Made by a program: the position numbers and the translations under genes. From positions 1 through 29,619 of IMG/VR virus record IMGVR_UViG_3300037541_000139: a stretch of 29,619 nt of DNA. One strand, 5' to 3'. The stretch's first letter is position 1; every line of letters begins with the position of its first letter. This document shows positions 6,328 to 13,020 of the stretch, in pieces. Source of the stretch: a virus. The notes under the pieces were generated by a model, which was not told where the DNA came from, did no database searches, and saw only the letters and a list, made by a program, of their open reading frames with translations.

Positions 6328-6909
6328 TTACCCGCAGATTAGTGTCACTGCCGTGACATTGGTAGGCGTAACAGTAGCAAAGTCATCATTACTAAATGCA
6401 GTACGGATACCTTCAGCCGCCATATATAAACTATTTACTTGCGTAGCAGAAGCTGGCGTATCTATTTCCAACAGGATTTGTGAGTCACTATTTCTTGTGA
6501 CAATCACTGTCCCTGCTGAAGCACCCGCTAAGTAATACAGACCTTTGATACGTGTGGCCGGTAATGCCAACGCACCACCATACCCAACCGTAATAGCCCC
6601 GGTCGTAGCAGCGCTTACCGTGATAGATGAAATTTGTGCAAAGTAGTTTGTGCTGTAAACCGTTGTCGCATTAGGACCGGTTACAACTTCAGTCACACTT
6701 GCGCCTGCAACCGACCTGCCAACAATCGTAAAGGTTTTGCCTGACTCATCAGACCCACCTGTAATCGATACCTTATAGCCGTATCCATTAATTCCCGGTT
6801 GGGTCTTTAACAGGGTTAAAGCTCCAGCGCCAGAAGGTGTAACTGAGGCCACATAAAAATTAGCACTAGACCTAATCTTTACCGACCATACATCATATTG
6901 CATCCCCAT
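6328..6909 (-). CDS. Virion structural protein (beta-rich)
   Basis: 193 residues from ATG 6909, preceded by AGGAG with a six-base spacer. The protein is rich in Ala, Gly, Ser and Thr, with short beta-strand patterns throughout (YDVWSVKIRSSANFYVASVTP, GYGYKVSITGGSDESGK, TVIVTRNSDSQILLEIDTP). There are no catalytic motifs. Its composition matches decoration or tail-surface proteins, and it lies just downstream of a second such gene. I recall related unnamed proteins in environmental phages; the role is inferred from context. Confidence 0.7.
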   Translation of the reverse strand: MGMQYDVWSVKIRSSANFYVASVTPSGAGALTLLKTQPGINGYGYKVSITGGSDESGKTFTIVGRSVAGASVTEVVTGPNATTVYSTNYFAQISSITVSAATTGAITVGYGGALALPATRIKGLYYLAGASAGTVIVTRNSDSQILLEIDTPASATQVNSLYMAAEGIRTAFSNDDFATVTPTNVTAVTLICG

Positions 6910-6922
6910 GATGCACTCCTAA

Positions 6923-7288
6923 TTAGGCTGCGGTCGTGATAGCAGTCCAAGTCGTAGCACCGTCCGTATTGATGTAGGCGCGAGTACTGGTCGAAGACCC
7001 ATCAGTGCGGAGATACAACGACCCTTGAGCTGCCGATACCGTTGGCGCGCCAGAACCTACAAAAATACCTAGGTTAGCGGTGGAAGACATTAAGAACGCC
7101 GCCATACCGCCAGCGGCAGGAGCAGTACCGCTATCAGCAGTTACGTTACCCGTGGCAGAAAGCGAAGCGACAGTAGTTGCAGCGCCAAACGTAGCGTCAA
7201 CAGTGACAGCACCCGTCGTGGCATTAACTGAAATATCTTGGAATCCAGCAACCGATCTAACTGGACCAGTGAATGTGGTGTTAGCCAT
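6923..7288 (-). CDS. Phage structural or head-decoration-type protein
   Basis: The 121-residue product begins MANTTFTGPVRSVAGFQDI. It carries the segment GIFVGSGAPTVSAAQGSLYLRTDGSSTSTRAYINTDGATTW at its C-terminus, which I recognise as a recurrent phage virion module. AAGGA lies five bases before ATG 7288. Gly/Ala/Thr-rich repeats in the first half (TTGAVTVDATFGAATTVASL) suggest beta structure. It is the first gene downstream of the homing endonuclease insertion, so its expression may depend on read-through or on an unseen promoter in 7289-7382. Confidence 0.72.
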   Translation of the reverse strand: MANTTFTGPVRSVAGFQDISVNATTGAVTVDATFGAATTVASLSATGNVTADSGTAPAAGGMAAFLMSSTANLGIFVGSGAPTVSAAQGSLYLRTDGSSTSTRAYINTDGATTWTAITTAA

Positions 7289-7305
7289 TTCATTCCTTAC
7301 ATGCG

Positions 7306-7359
7306 ATACGGTGTATTAGTCTGCATGTTCGTCAGCCGGGACTGTCTAATACACCGGAT
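7306..7359. repeat. Inverted repeat, 14-bp arms, downstream of homing endonuclease gene
   Basis: The arm at 7306-7319 (atacggtgtattag) pairs with 7346-7359 (ctaatacaccggat). Ten inner bases match perfectly (ggtgtattag/ctaatacacc), and 13 of 14 match overall. The loop is 26 bases. It lies in the 94-bp gap between the endonuclease stop and the next virion gene. There is no T-run on either side, so a simple intrinsic terminator is unlikely. It could be an RNA hairpin in the read-through transcript. Confidence 0.6.
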
Positions 7360-7382
7360 AACCCCGGAATAGTATGGTTTTA

Positions 7383-8303
7383 TCAGTTTATAGGGGTGGT
7401 GTCAATGCGTTTGGCTTTGATTAACGCTAGGTCGTTTTCTGTTGGTCTTGCATCCTTTCCTGCGTAAGTAAAAGTGTAACCTTTTAGTTTTCCTTTGCTT
7501 ATTGGGTTGCCCGAAGCTAAGGCGCGCCGAAGCGTTGGCATAGGTATGTCATAGCATGAAAGTACTTCTGTAAGACTAGGAAACAGGATACCTTCCGGCA
7601 TAGAAAAAACTGGCTTTCTCATTTTTAACTTAGTTTCGTCTGTATGTTTCTTACCCAAAAAAGATTTATGGCTGCGGCCTTCCTCAATATTTCGCCTGAT
7701 TTTTTTCAAGCCTTCTTCTGACACTTTCCTACCTGGTGCTTTTGGTTTGCCTCTTTGTGCATCACCAATCTTTTTCTTTACTTCTTCGGAAAGGGTCTTG
7801 CCGTAGCGGTAATGATTCTCGCCGCTTGTTGGTGTTCTGTTTTGCCTTATCTTTTGACGAGTTTCTTCCGAATGTTTCTTGCCAACTCGAGGGTGATTAA
7901 AGTAGTCGGCTGCGTAAAAATCTTTAAGAGTCTTAGAGATTTGTTCTTTCTGGGATAGTCGCATTGTCCTGCCAAAATTAGGCGTTACCTCTGGCGGCGC
8001 ATTTCTCCAAGGGGCTTCAGATGTGTATCCGCTGTTATAGCAGTACTCTTTACCAACGTGTTGCACAAGATAGGTGTCTTCTATCAACTGTAGAGAATGC
8101 ACTTCTGCCACTTCTTCCACAACAACAAACTCAAATTTACTTTCGCCGTATTTGTTCCAAGACGCCTGAAGGTGTTTGCAATGATGTCGATTGCCTCTCA
8201 ACAACTTTCGATGCTGGCGAAATCTAACTTTTTTATTTGTCGTGCTTCCTATATAAAACTTGTTGTTTACAAGATTGATAATTTTGTAGATGACCTGCGA
8301 CAT
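7383..8303 (-). CDS. GIY-YIG homing endonuclease with NUMOD3-type repeats
   Basis: The 306-residue freestanding endonuclease has the GIY-YIG core at its N-terminus: IYKI at 5-8, YIGS at 17-20, catalytic-type R28 and H31 (RFRQH) and E75. The linker holds four NUMOD3-like DNA-binding repeats (GKKHSEETRQKIR, GKTLSEEVKKKI, GRKVSEEGLKKIR, GKKHTDETKLKMR). The C-terminus (LFPSLTEVLSCYDIPMPTLRRAL) resembles a NUMOD1/IENR1-type helix-turn-helix. AAGGAG lies six bases upstream of ATG 8303. The gene has its own promoter and follows the capsid terminator, so it looks like an inserted selfish cassette within the head operon. The function is well supported by family knowledge. Confidence 0.93.
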   Translation of the reverse strand: MSQVIYKIINLVNNKFYIGSTTNKKVRFRQHRKLLRGNRHHCKHLQASWNKYGESKFEFVVVEEVAEVHSLQLIEDTYLVQHVGKEYCYNSGYTSEAPWRNAPPEVTPNFGRTMRLSQKEQISKTLKDFYAADYFNHPRVGKKHSEETRQKIRQNRTPTSGENHYRYGKTLSEEVKKKIGDAQRGKPKAPGRKVSEEGLKKIRRNIEEGRSHKSFLGKKHTDETKLKMRKPVFSMPEGILFPSLTEVLSCYDIPMPTLRRALASGNPISKGKLKGYTFTYAGKDARPTENDLALIKAKRIDTTPIN

Positions 8304-8336
8304 ACACTTCTCCTTGCGATATAAAACTGTCTTCGT

Positions 8337-8365
8337 AATGTACCGCTTGGAACCTCTGATGTCAA
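8337..8365 (-). promoter_or_regulatory. Sigma70-type promoter for the homing endonuclease
   Basis: Read on the minus strand, TTGACA (8365-8360) is followed after exactly 17 bases by TACATT (8342-8337). The -35 is a perfect consensus and the -10 is close. It lies between the capsid-operon terminator and the endonuclease RBS (AAGGAG at 8315-8310). Confidence 0.75.
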
Positions 8366-8366
8366 T

Positions 8367-8397
8367 AGAAAATAAAAAACCCCGCCTAAGCGGGGTT
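8367..8397 (-). terminator. Intrinsic terminator after the major capsid gene
   Basis: The stem AACCCCGC/GCGGGGTT (8378-8385 with 8390-8397) has a four-base loop. On the minus strand it is followed by TTTTTTATTTT. It is 30 bp beyond the capsid stop and immediately upstream of the endonuclease promoter. Confidence 0.88.
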
Positions 8398-8429
8398 CTA
8401 AACCAATCTAAGTGATTGATTTATATGGG

Positions 8430-9338
8430 TTATGCTCCGGGAGAACCGAAGATACCAAGCGGATCGCTCACTCCGAAGGAGTACCTCTCACGACTTTTAT
8501 ATCTGACATTCCCGGTGTCGAAGTCTCCATCCATTGACGTACTCAACGGTGTACGCACGAAGTGCTTCAGTCCGTTAGGAACATCGGTGGTGAGGAACCA
8601 GGCGTTGGTGTCAGTCAAGAAGTGATTGACTGTATAGCCTTCAGGGATTGAACCCATCATCTTCAGTGCATTCACATCGTTGTCTGCTGTAGCCACACGA
8701 AGCTCGGTTTGCAGCAAGCGGGTTGCTGTAAACATAAGATTCGGGGGGACTACCAACTTGCGTGGCTTGGCTGCGATCAACAGGCCACGTTCGTCGGTCC
8801 AGCCTGCGATTTGAATCACGGCGTTTTCCAACGACGTTTCATTCAAGTCAGCAGCGGTAGACGGCGTGTTGCTGTTGGTGCCACCAGAGATGAGGGGATG
8901 AGCTGTTGAGAACAAAGGCTGGCCGTCACCGTAGGTAACGACGGAATTAAAGCCGTTGTTCAGAACTGCTGCTGCCTTCACCTGTTTGGTGTAAGCCATG
9001 GCACGAGCCAGTGCTTTGGTGTAACGAGACGACAGGGTGTCGTACAGGTTATCTTCCACGGCCTCTTCGGTAATCGAAAAGCCCATAGCAATGGTTTCGT
9101 GGTTGTACCTTGCGGTCCATGCTTCTTGTGCGTTGTCGTATGCAATCGCACTACCTTCCGGTTTCACCGGTGCGGCACTAAAGCCTGACAGCTTGGTTTC
9201 CTCTTCGAAAGAACGTTCAGAAGATTCAGTTTCGTAAATCTCCTTATGCTCTTCACCATAACGAGCATACTCCAGACCGAACAAAGCGTTCAAGCCGGGG
9301 AGAAGCTCTTTCAGTAGTTGTGCGCGTGAAATAGCCAT
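8430..9338 (-). CDS. Major capsid protein
   Basis: 302 residues, full length for this type. It begins MAISRAQLLKELLPGLNALFGLEY. Motifs include YGEEHKEIYETESSERSFEEE, then WTARYNHETIAMGFSITEEAVEDN and YGDGQPLFSTAHPLISGG, followed by GLLIAAKPRKLVVPPNLMFTATRLLQ. I recognise this as a major capsid protein of the Mu gpT / HK97-fold group common in environmental phages. It lies downstream of scaffold and accessory head genes and directly before a strong terminator, as expected for the most abundant virion protein. AGGGG is placed near the start. Confidence is high from motif and context. Confidence 0.9.
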   Translation of the reverse strand: MAISRAQLLKELLPGLNALFGLEYARYGEEHKEIYETESSERSFEEETKLSGFSAAPVKPEGSAIAYDNAQEAWTARYNHETIAMGFSITEEAVEDNLYDTLSSRYTKALARAMAYTKQVKAAAVLNNGFNSVVTYGDGQPLFSTAHPLISGGTNSNTPSTAADLNETSLENAVIQIAGWTDERGLLIAAKPRKLVVPPNLMFTATRLLQTELRVATADNDVNALKMMGSIPEGYTVNHFLTDTNAWFLTTDVPNGLKHFVRTPLSTSMDGDFDTGNVRYKSRERYSFGVSDPLGIFGSPGA

Positions 9339-9350
9339 TTAAATATCCCC

Positions 9351-10220
9351 TTAAACGCCAGTTGCGAACTGGTAGCTGTGGTAGCCCTGGTTCCACTTAA
9401 CGAGGACTTCAGGATAACCAACGAAGGTTACGGTCTGTCCAGACGCTAAAGTGATTGCCGAAGCTAGGGTCACCGTCGTGCTGTTGACGTTTACAACGTA
9501 GTTGTATGAACCACTACGGAACGCACCAGCCGTTGCCGTAGGAGCAATGATTTGCATACCTGCTTGCAAACCAGTGACTGCCGATGCCAACGTGAGGGTG
9601 GTCGAAGAACCCGAAGTGCTACCCGTACCCGTAAGGGTATAAGCGGTTTCAGGAACGACTGCAACGATACGGAAAGGAAGCGCTGTCGTAACACGCTTGT
9701 TACCAGTACCGTTTGTTGGGTTGTCTGCCGAAACAGCCATGGCTGAGTTACCAGTGATAGTACTACCAGCAGTGCCGGTAACTGCATACACGTTAGTACC
9801 AACCAAACCAGTCGAAGCATAACCAATCGTGGTTGCTGTGTTAGACACAGAACTAGATTGACCAACCATGGCAACCTTAAAGACTGCCGAAGGATCATCC
9901 ACAACATAAGCTACTGCGTCATTGGCTGCGGTTGAAGCAGGCCAATACTGTGCGAACAGCTTTTGTCCAGTGGAAGGATTGGTATACGAGCAACCTACAA
10001 ATACCCCGATCTGACCGGCGCGAGCCGTTGTTGTGGTAGATGTAGACATACCCGTGATATTGATTGCACCACCCGAAAGCTCAACCAGATCACCATTAAA
10101 GATGCTCGTGGAATAAGCGTAAGGGATGGGAATCTGCCGAGTTGCTCCAGCATAGGGTAGGCCGTTTAGTTCGTTAATCGGCACAAAACCAAATGCGGAG
10201 CTGACAGTGGGATAAGCCAT
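9351..10220 (-). CDS. Head-associated structural protein (capsid decoration type)
   Basis: The 289-residue protein lies directly upstream of the capsid gene, with a 12-bp gap. Its N-terminus (FGFVPINELNGLPYAGATRQIPI, YSTSIFNGDLVELSGG, GQIGVFVGCSYTNPSTGQKLFAQYWP) and C-terminus (YPEVLVKWNQGYHSYQFATGV) form a pattern I recall from uncharacterised proteins always paired with this capsid type. Between them is a long Ser/Thr/Gly/Ala-rich insertion (residues about 120-265). A decoration or minor capsid role is inferred from adjacency and composition. Confidence 0.72.
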   Translation of the reverse strand: MAYPTVSSAFGFVPINELNGLPYAGATRQIPIPYAYSTSIFNGDLVELSGGAINITGMSTSTTTTARAGQIGVFVGCSYTNPSTGQKLFAQYWPASTAANDAVAYVVDDPSAVFKVAMVGQSSSVSNTATTIGYASTGLVGTNVYAVTGTAGSTITGNSAMAVSADNPTNGTGNKRVTTALPFRIVAVVPETAYTLTGTGSTSGSSTTLTLASAVTGLQAGMQIIAPTATAGAFRSGSYNYVVNVNSTTVTLASAITLASGQTVTFVGYPEVLVKWNQGYHSYQFATGV

Positions 10221-10235
10221 CTCTAACTCCTAAGT

Positions 10236-10685
10236 TTAAGAAGATCCACGTCCGAAAGTAACCTTACTCTGCCGATCTTTGAATAACGGCATTCTCGAGT
10301 CATTTTCTCGCATGAAGTTATTGTCTACAGATTGCATCTGAGCATCAGTTTGTTTCTGATAAAACTCATTGCGCTGACCGACCATTTCTGAAGGTGTTTT
10401 GCAAAGCAATAGACCACCGATCTCAATGCTGTCTGGAAACCGCGAGGTTTGACCAGCCATCATCTGAATCTCAGGATGCATCGAAGCTTTAACAGGTTCC
10501 CAGCCTTCACGTAACTTGGAAGAAATATGACGTGGATCAGCTTCACCCAAAGTACTTATACGAATCCAGCGAAAGTTATAACCTGGCTCCGGTGTTGGAT
10601 CAGGCAATAACTGCGGCGGCATCCACTGCTTCGGACGTTCAACCGTTTCTCTTGACTCGCGTTGACCTCGTTCTTGCTTTTCCAT
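10236..10685 (-). CDS. Conserved head-operon protein
   Basis: The start is ATG 10685, two bases after the scaffold stop, with AAGGA seven bases upstream. An earlier in-frame ATG (10760) would run back 74 bp into the scaffold gene and is rejected. The 149-residue product contains YNFRWIRISTLGEADPRHISSKLREGWEPVKASMHPE. It also has IGGLLLCKTPSEMVGQRNEFYQKQTDAQMQSVDNNFMRENDSRMPLF. I recall this family sitting between scaffold and capsid genes in many environmental phages. It may be a head-assembly or internal protein; no biochemical role is known to me. Confidence 0.72.
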   Translation of the reverse strand: MEKQERGQRESRETVERPKQWMPPQLLPDPTPEPGYNFRWIRISTLGEADPRHISSKLREGWEPVKASMHPEIQMMAGQTSRFPDSIEIGGLLLCKTPSEMVGQRNEFYQKQTDAQMQSVDNNFMRENDSRMPLFKDRQSKVTFGRGSS

Positions 10686-10686
10686 C

Positions 10687-11580
10687 TCAATTCCTTTGTA
10701 GTTTTGCCACTTCGCGTGCATATACCTCAAGGGGTATCTTGTAGCGATTAGCATAATCAACCTGTTTCTGTGTCAGCTTTACCTTTTTAGGGGCTGTGCT
10801 GCGCGTAGCAGGTGCCACATTTGACTTAACTGAACGCTGAACTCTTTCAGGTGGTTCCTCGGCGTCAAAGTATTCCGGGAACACTTGTCTCATACGAGTA
10901 TTTAGTTTCTCGTAGTACTCATCAGACGATGCATCGACGCCTTGCTTAATGAGCTTGGAGTGATACGCCAAGACAAACCCTGTCATTTCATCGTCTGAGC
11001 CAAACCAGGGGTTATCCTTTTTCCATGATTCGGCTTTAGGATCAACCCTCGGTGCCTCAATATGTACTTCTTTTTCAGGCTCTTGTCTAGTCGGCCTAAA
11101 GTTATTAACTCGTTCCAACTTTATTTTGGCTGAAGTTAACTCTTCGTGAGCCGAAACTAATCGATCACTGTCGCCAGATTCATACGCCTCCGTGTATTTC
11201 TTCTTGGCTTCTTCTACTTCCTTGGCGACTGTTTTTTTAGCCTGCTCAAGTAAAGCCTGTTGCCCTTCCGATAAAGAACTCTTTAGTTTTTTGTTCTCTT
11301 CGGCAATAGCTTGGGCTACACGAAACGCTTCTTCCTTGGCACGTTCCGCTTCTTCGGCGCGGCTTTTTTCAGTCTTGTATCCTTTATATAAATGATCAAT
11401 CCGTTGTTTAACTCTATCGCTGTACTCTTTAACTTCTGAGTCATCAAGAGGTTTTGGATCTTCACGAAGTTTTGGGTACTTAGGCTTTTCGTCTTCGACG
11501 ATTTCAACCTCTACATCACCCTCCACCTCAACTTCAATCTTCTCTTCCTTCTCGTCAGGAAACTTGTACTCTTCGCTCAT
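10687..11580 (-). CDS. Capsid assembly scaffolding protein
   Basis: The 297-residue protein is highly charged. It has an acidic N-terminus (residues 1-50, EKEEKIEVEVEGDVEVEIVEDE), then long coiled-coil helices (about 55-165, TEKSRAEEAERAKEEAFRVAQ and similar). The basic C-terminal helix (KKVKLTQKQVDYANRYKIPLEVYAREVAKLQ) is typical of the capsid-binding end of scaffolds. Its position before the capsid gene and its composition fit a scaffold well. There is no serine-protease motif, so it is not a protease-scaffold fusion. The assignment is by composition and synteny rather than a signature motif. Confidence 0.8.
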   Translation of the reverse strand: MSEEYKFPDEKEEKIEVEVEGDVEVEIVEDEKPKYPKLREDPKPLDDSEVKEYSDRVKQRIDHLYKGYKTEKSRAEEAERAKEEAFRVAQAIAEENKKLKSSLSEGQQALLEQAKKTVAKEVEEAKKKYTEAYESGDSDRLVSAHEELTSAKIKLERVNNFRPTRQEPEKEVHIEAPRVDPKAESWKKDNPWFGSDDEMTGFVLAYHSKLIKQGVDASSDEYYEKLNTRMRQVFPEYFDAEEPPERVQRSVKSNVAPATRSTAPKKVKLTQKQVDYANRYKIPLEVYAREVAKLQRN

Positions 11581-11588
11581 ATATCCTC

Positions 11589-11990
11589 CTAAGCTCTCGA
11601 AATGCCGCGAGGATCTTGAACAACGGCTTCAACCGAATCATCATTAATGATCCGAAACTCTTTGCCGTGAATCTTGATCCGCGTACCCGTGTTAGGACGA
11701 ACAAGAACAAAGTCACCTACTTTGCATGAAGGCCCGCTAGGAAAACGCGTCTTATCTTTATACGCATCTGGTCCTAACTTAACTACAAACAAAACTGGCG
11801 ATAACACTTCTTCGTAGTACACAGTCGATCCAGCCTTAACTAGTCCACTGTCATACTCCTCATCCACTTCGGGAAGTACACACAACACATGATAGGTAGA
11901 AGGTTCCGGCAACTGTTTTGCCTTTTCCTCTGCCGTCTCAGGCAACGTTGTTGCCGACTCTCCATCTTGGGAGATTAGTAACTCACTCAT
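11589..11990 (-). CDS. GroES-like co-chaperonin
   Basis: From ATG 11990 (AAGGAA seven bases upstream; an ATG at 11996 is possible) the product is about 133 residues. The C-terminal half carries the Cpn10 core pattern: CKVGDFVLVRPNTGTRIKIHG followed by KEFRIINDDSVEAVV. This compares with GroES V-x-VGD-x-VL-x5-GT-x-VK-x-G-x-EY...ED-x-AVV. The upstream part (EEYDSGLVKAGSTVYY) could be the GroEL-binding mobile loop. The first 35 residues are an extension. T4 gp31 sets the precedent of a phage GroES substitute needed for capsid folding. It is next to the scaffold gene, consistent with a capsid-folding role. The family call is solid; host GroEL partnership is inferred. Confidence 0.8.
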   Translation of the reverse strand: MSELLISQDGESATTLPETAEEKAKQLPEPSTYHVLCVLPEVDEEYDSGLVKAGSTVYYEEVLSPVLFVVKLGPDAYKDKTRFPSGPSCKVGDFVLVRPNTGTRIKIHGKEFRIINDDSVEAVVQDPRGISRA

Positions 11991-12177
11991 CTTCATCTTC
12001 CTTTATACGACTCTCAAGGTCTTGTACTTCTATCTGTGCAGATCGTAGACCTCGGATAACGCCGCACAGTTCTCGATACTCGGCATAATCTTTTGCCGAG
12101 CCGTTGCTCACAGACTCATTCAAATTTTGAATGCGGTCTTGTAGTTTCTTTTGGAGTAAATCAAACACAGAGTTCAT
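11983..12177 (-). CDS. Small coiled-coil hypothetical protein
   Basis: 64 residues: a helical N-terminus (FDLLQKKLQDRIQNLNESVSNG), then AKDYAEYRELCGVIRGLRSAQ and an acidic tail (ESRIKEDEDE). I recall the DYA-x-YRELCGVIRGL stretch from other phage head operons, where the protein is unnamed. It overlaps both neighbours (by 17 bp upstream, 8 bp downstream). Its size and helicity would suit an assembly cofactor, but no function is demonstrated. Confidence 0.7.
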   Translation of the reverse strand: MNSVFDLLQKKLQDRIQNLNESVSNGSAKDYAEYRELCGVIRGLRSAQIEVQDLESRIKEDEDE

Positions 12178-13012
12178 GGCCCATTTCTTTCATCGTTTCT
12201 TCGATAACTTTGTTTGTTTTCTCTTCCCCAATAATTTTGGAAAAGTGCTCTTGAATATCTTCTACCGGACGACCTATTTCTAGCCACCCTATTACATAAT
12301 TTCTTATTCTGTCTTCCCACACGTTGTTATATTTTGTTCCATTGGGCCTGCCAAACCTATGTATCCATCTTAAAAATGGAAGACATAATGTTCGATTACC
12401 TGCTTGGCGGAATTTTTCATGTATATAAAACTCTTCTCCGCCAAAACCTTTAAAGTTTCTGTTAAACCCTAGCCATGCGTCCTTCTTACATGTGAATAAT
12501 CCAAGGCCTTGTGCAGGTATATCAAATGGTTCCCCATCTTTATTTCTTGCTCGTTCATCAAAGCCCCATACGCCAAACATACCTTCATTCCATCGAGGCT
12601 CAAAATGAGTAGACATTAAATAAATATCGTCGTGTACAAGTGGTCCTTGTAATAAATCTTTTGTGTCTTGATTTAAATCGTAATATTCCAAAAGTCTTTT
12701 AACTGAACCTGGCTCTAGTAGGACATGTGAATCTAAACACATCACATATTCGGTATCAGCTTCTTCAAAGATTAAATCTCTAACTGCCGTTCCTTTTATT
12801 TTGTCTGTGTTTATATACTTGCTGTTTGGAACATAAGACTTTAGAAAATTCTCTATGTGTTTTGAGTGAGTACCATTTACACAGTTATCAATAACAAGGT
12901 ATTTAATGCGAGAGACATCGGCATCTTGGTGATAATAACGAAGAGACTGAACAGTGAAATAAACGCCATCAAAATCTTCATAGACCGCCATGCCGATAGT
13001 TATATCTCTCAC
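12161..13012 (-). CDS. Glycosyltransferase family 2-like protein
   Basis: 283 residues with a GT-A fold pattern: ITIGMAVYEDFDGVYFTVQSLRYY at the start, KYLVIDNC, then YVMCLDSHVLLEPGSVKRLLEYY. The DSH at 94-96 replaces the usual DxD metal site. GLGLFTCKKDAWLGFNRNFKGFGGEEFYIHEKF (GGEE at 191-194) resembles the acceptor/catalytic-base segment of GT2 enzymes. The substrate is unknown; it could modify virion proteins, host surface glycans or DNA. The gene looks more AT-rich than its neighbours and lies between portal and head genes, as expected for an acquired moron gene. It has only short overlaps with neighbours. Confidence 0.8.
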   Translation of the reverse strand: MRDITIGMAVYEDFDGVYFTVQSLRYYHQDADVSRIKYLVIDNCVNGTHSKHIENFLKSYVPNSKYINTDKIKGTAVRDLIFEEADTEYVMCLDSHVLLEPGSVKRLLEYYDLNQDTKDLLQGPLVHDDIYLMSTHFEPRWNEGMFGVWGFDERARNKDGEPFDIPAQGLGLFTCKKDAWLGFNRNFKGFGGEEFYIHEKFRQAGNRTLCLPFLRWIHRFGRPNGTKYNNVWEDRIRNYVIGWLEIGRPVEDIQEHFSKIIGEEKTNKVIEETMKEMGHELCV

Positions 13013-13020
13013 AATTGCTC

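Noticed and set aside
9491-9907. Same-strand open frame of 138 codons inside the head protein gene at 9351
   Set aside because: It is an out-of-frame reading of low-complexity Ser/Thr/Ala codons, giving a Leu/Arg/Val-rich unnatural product.
10686-10760. Upstream extension of the gene at 10236 to an ATG at 10760
   Set aside because: It would overlap the scaffold gene by 74 bp; ATG 10685 has AAGGA at good distance.
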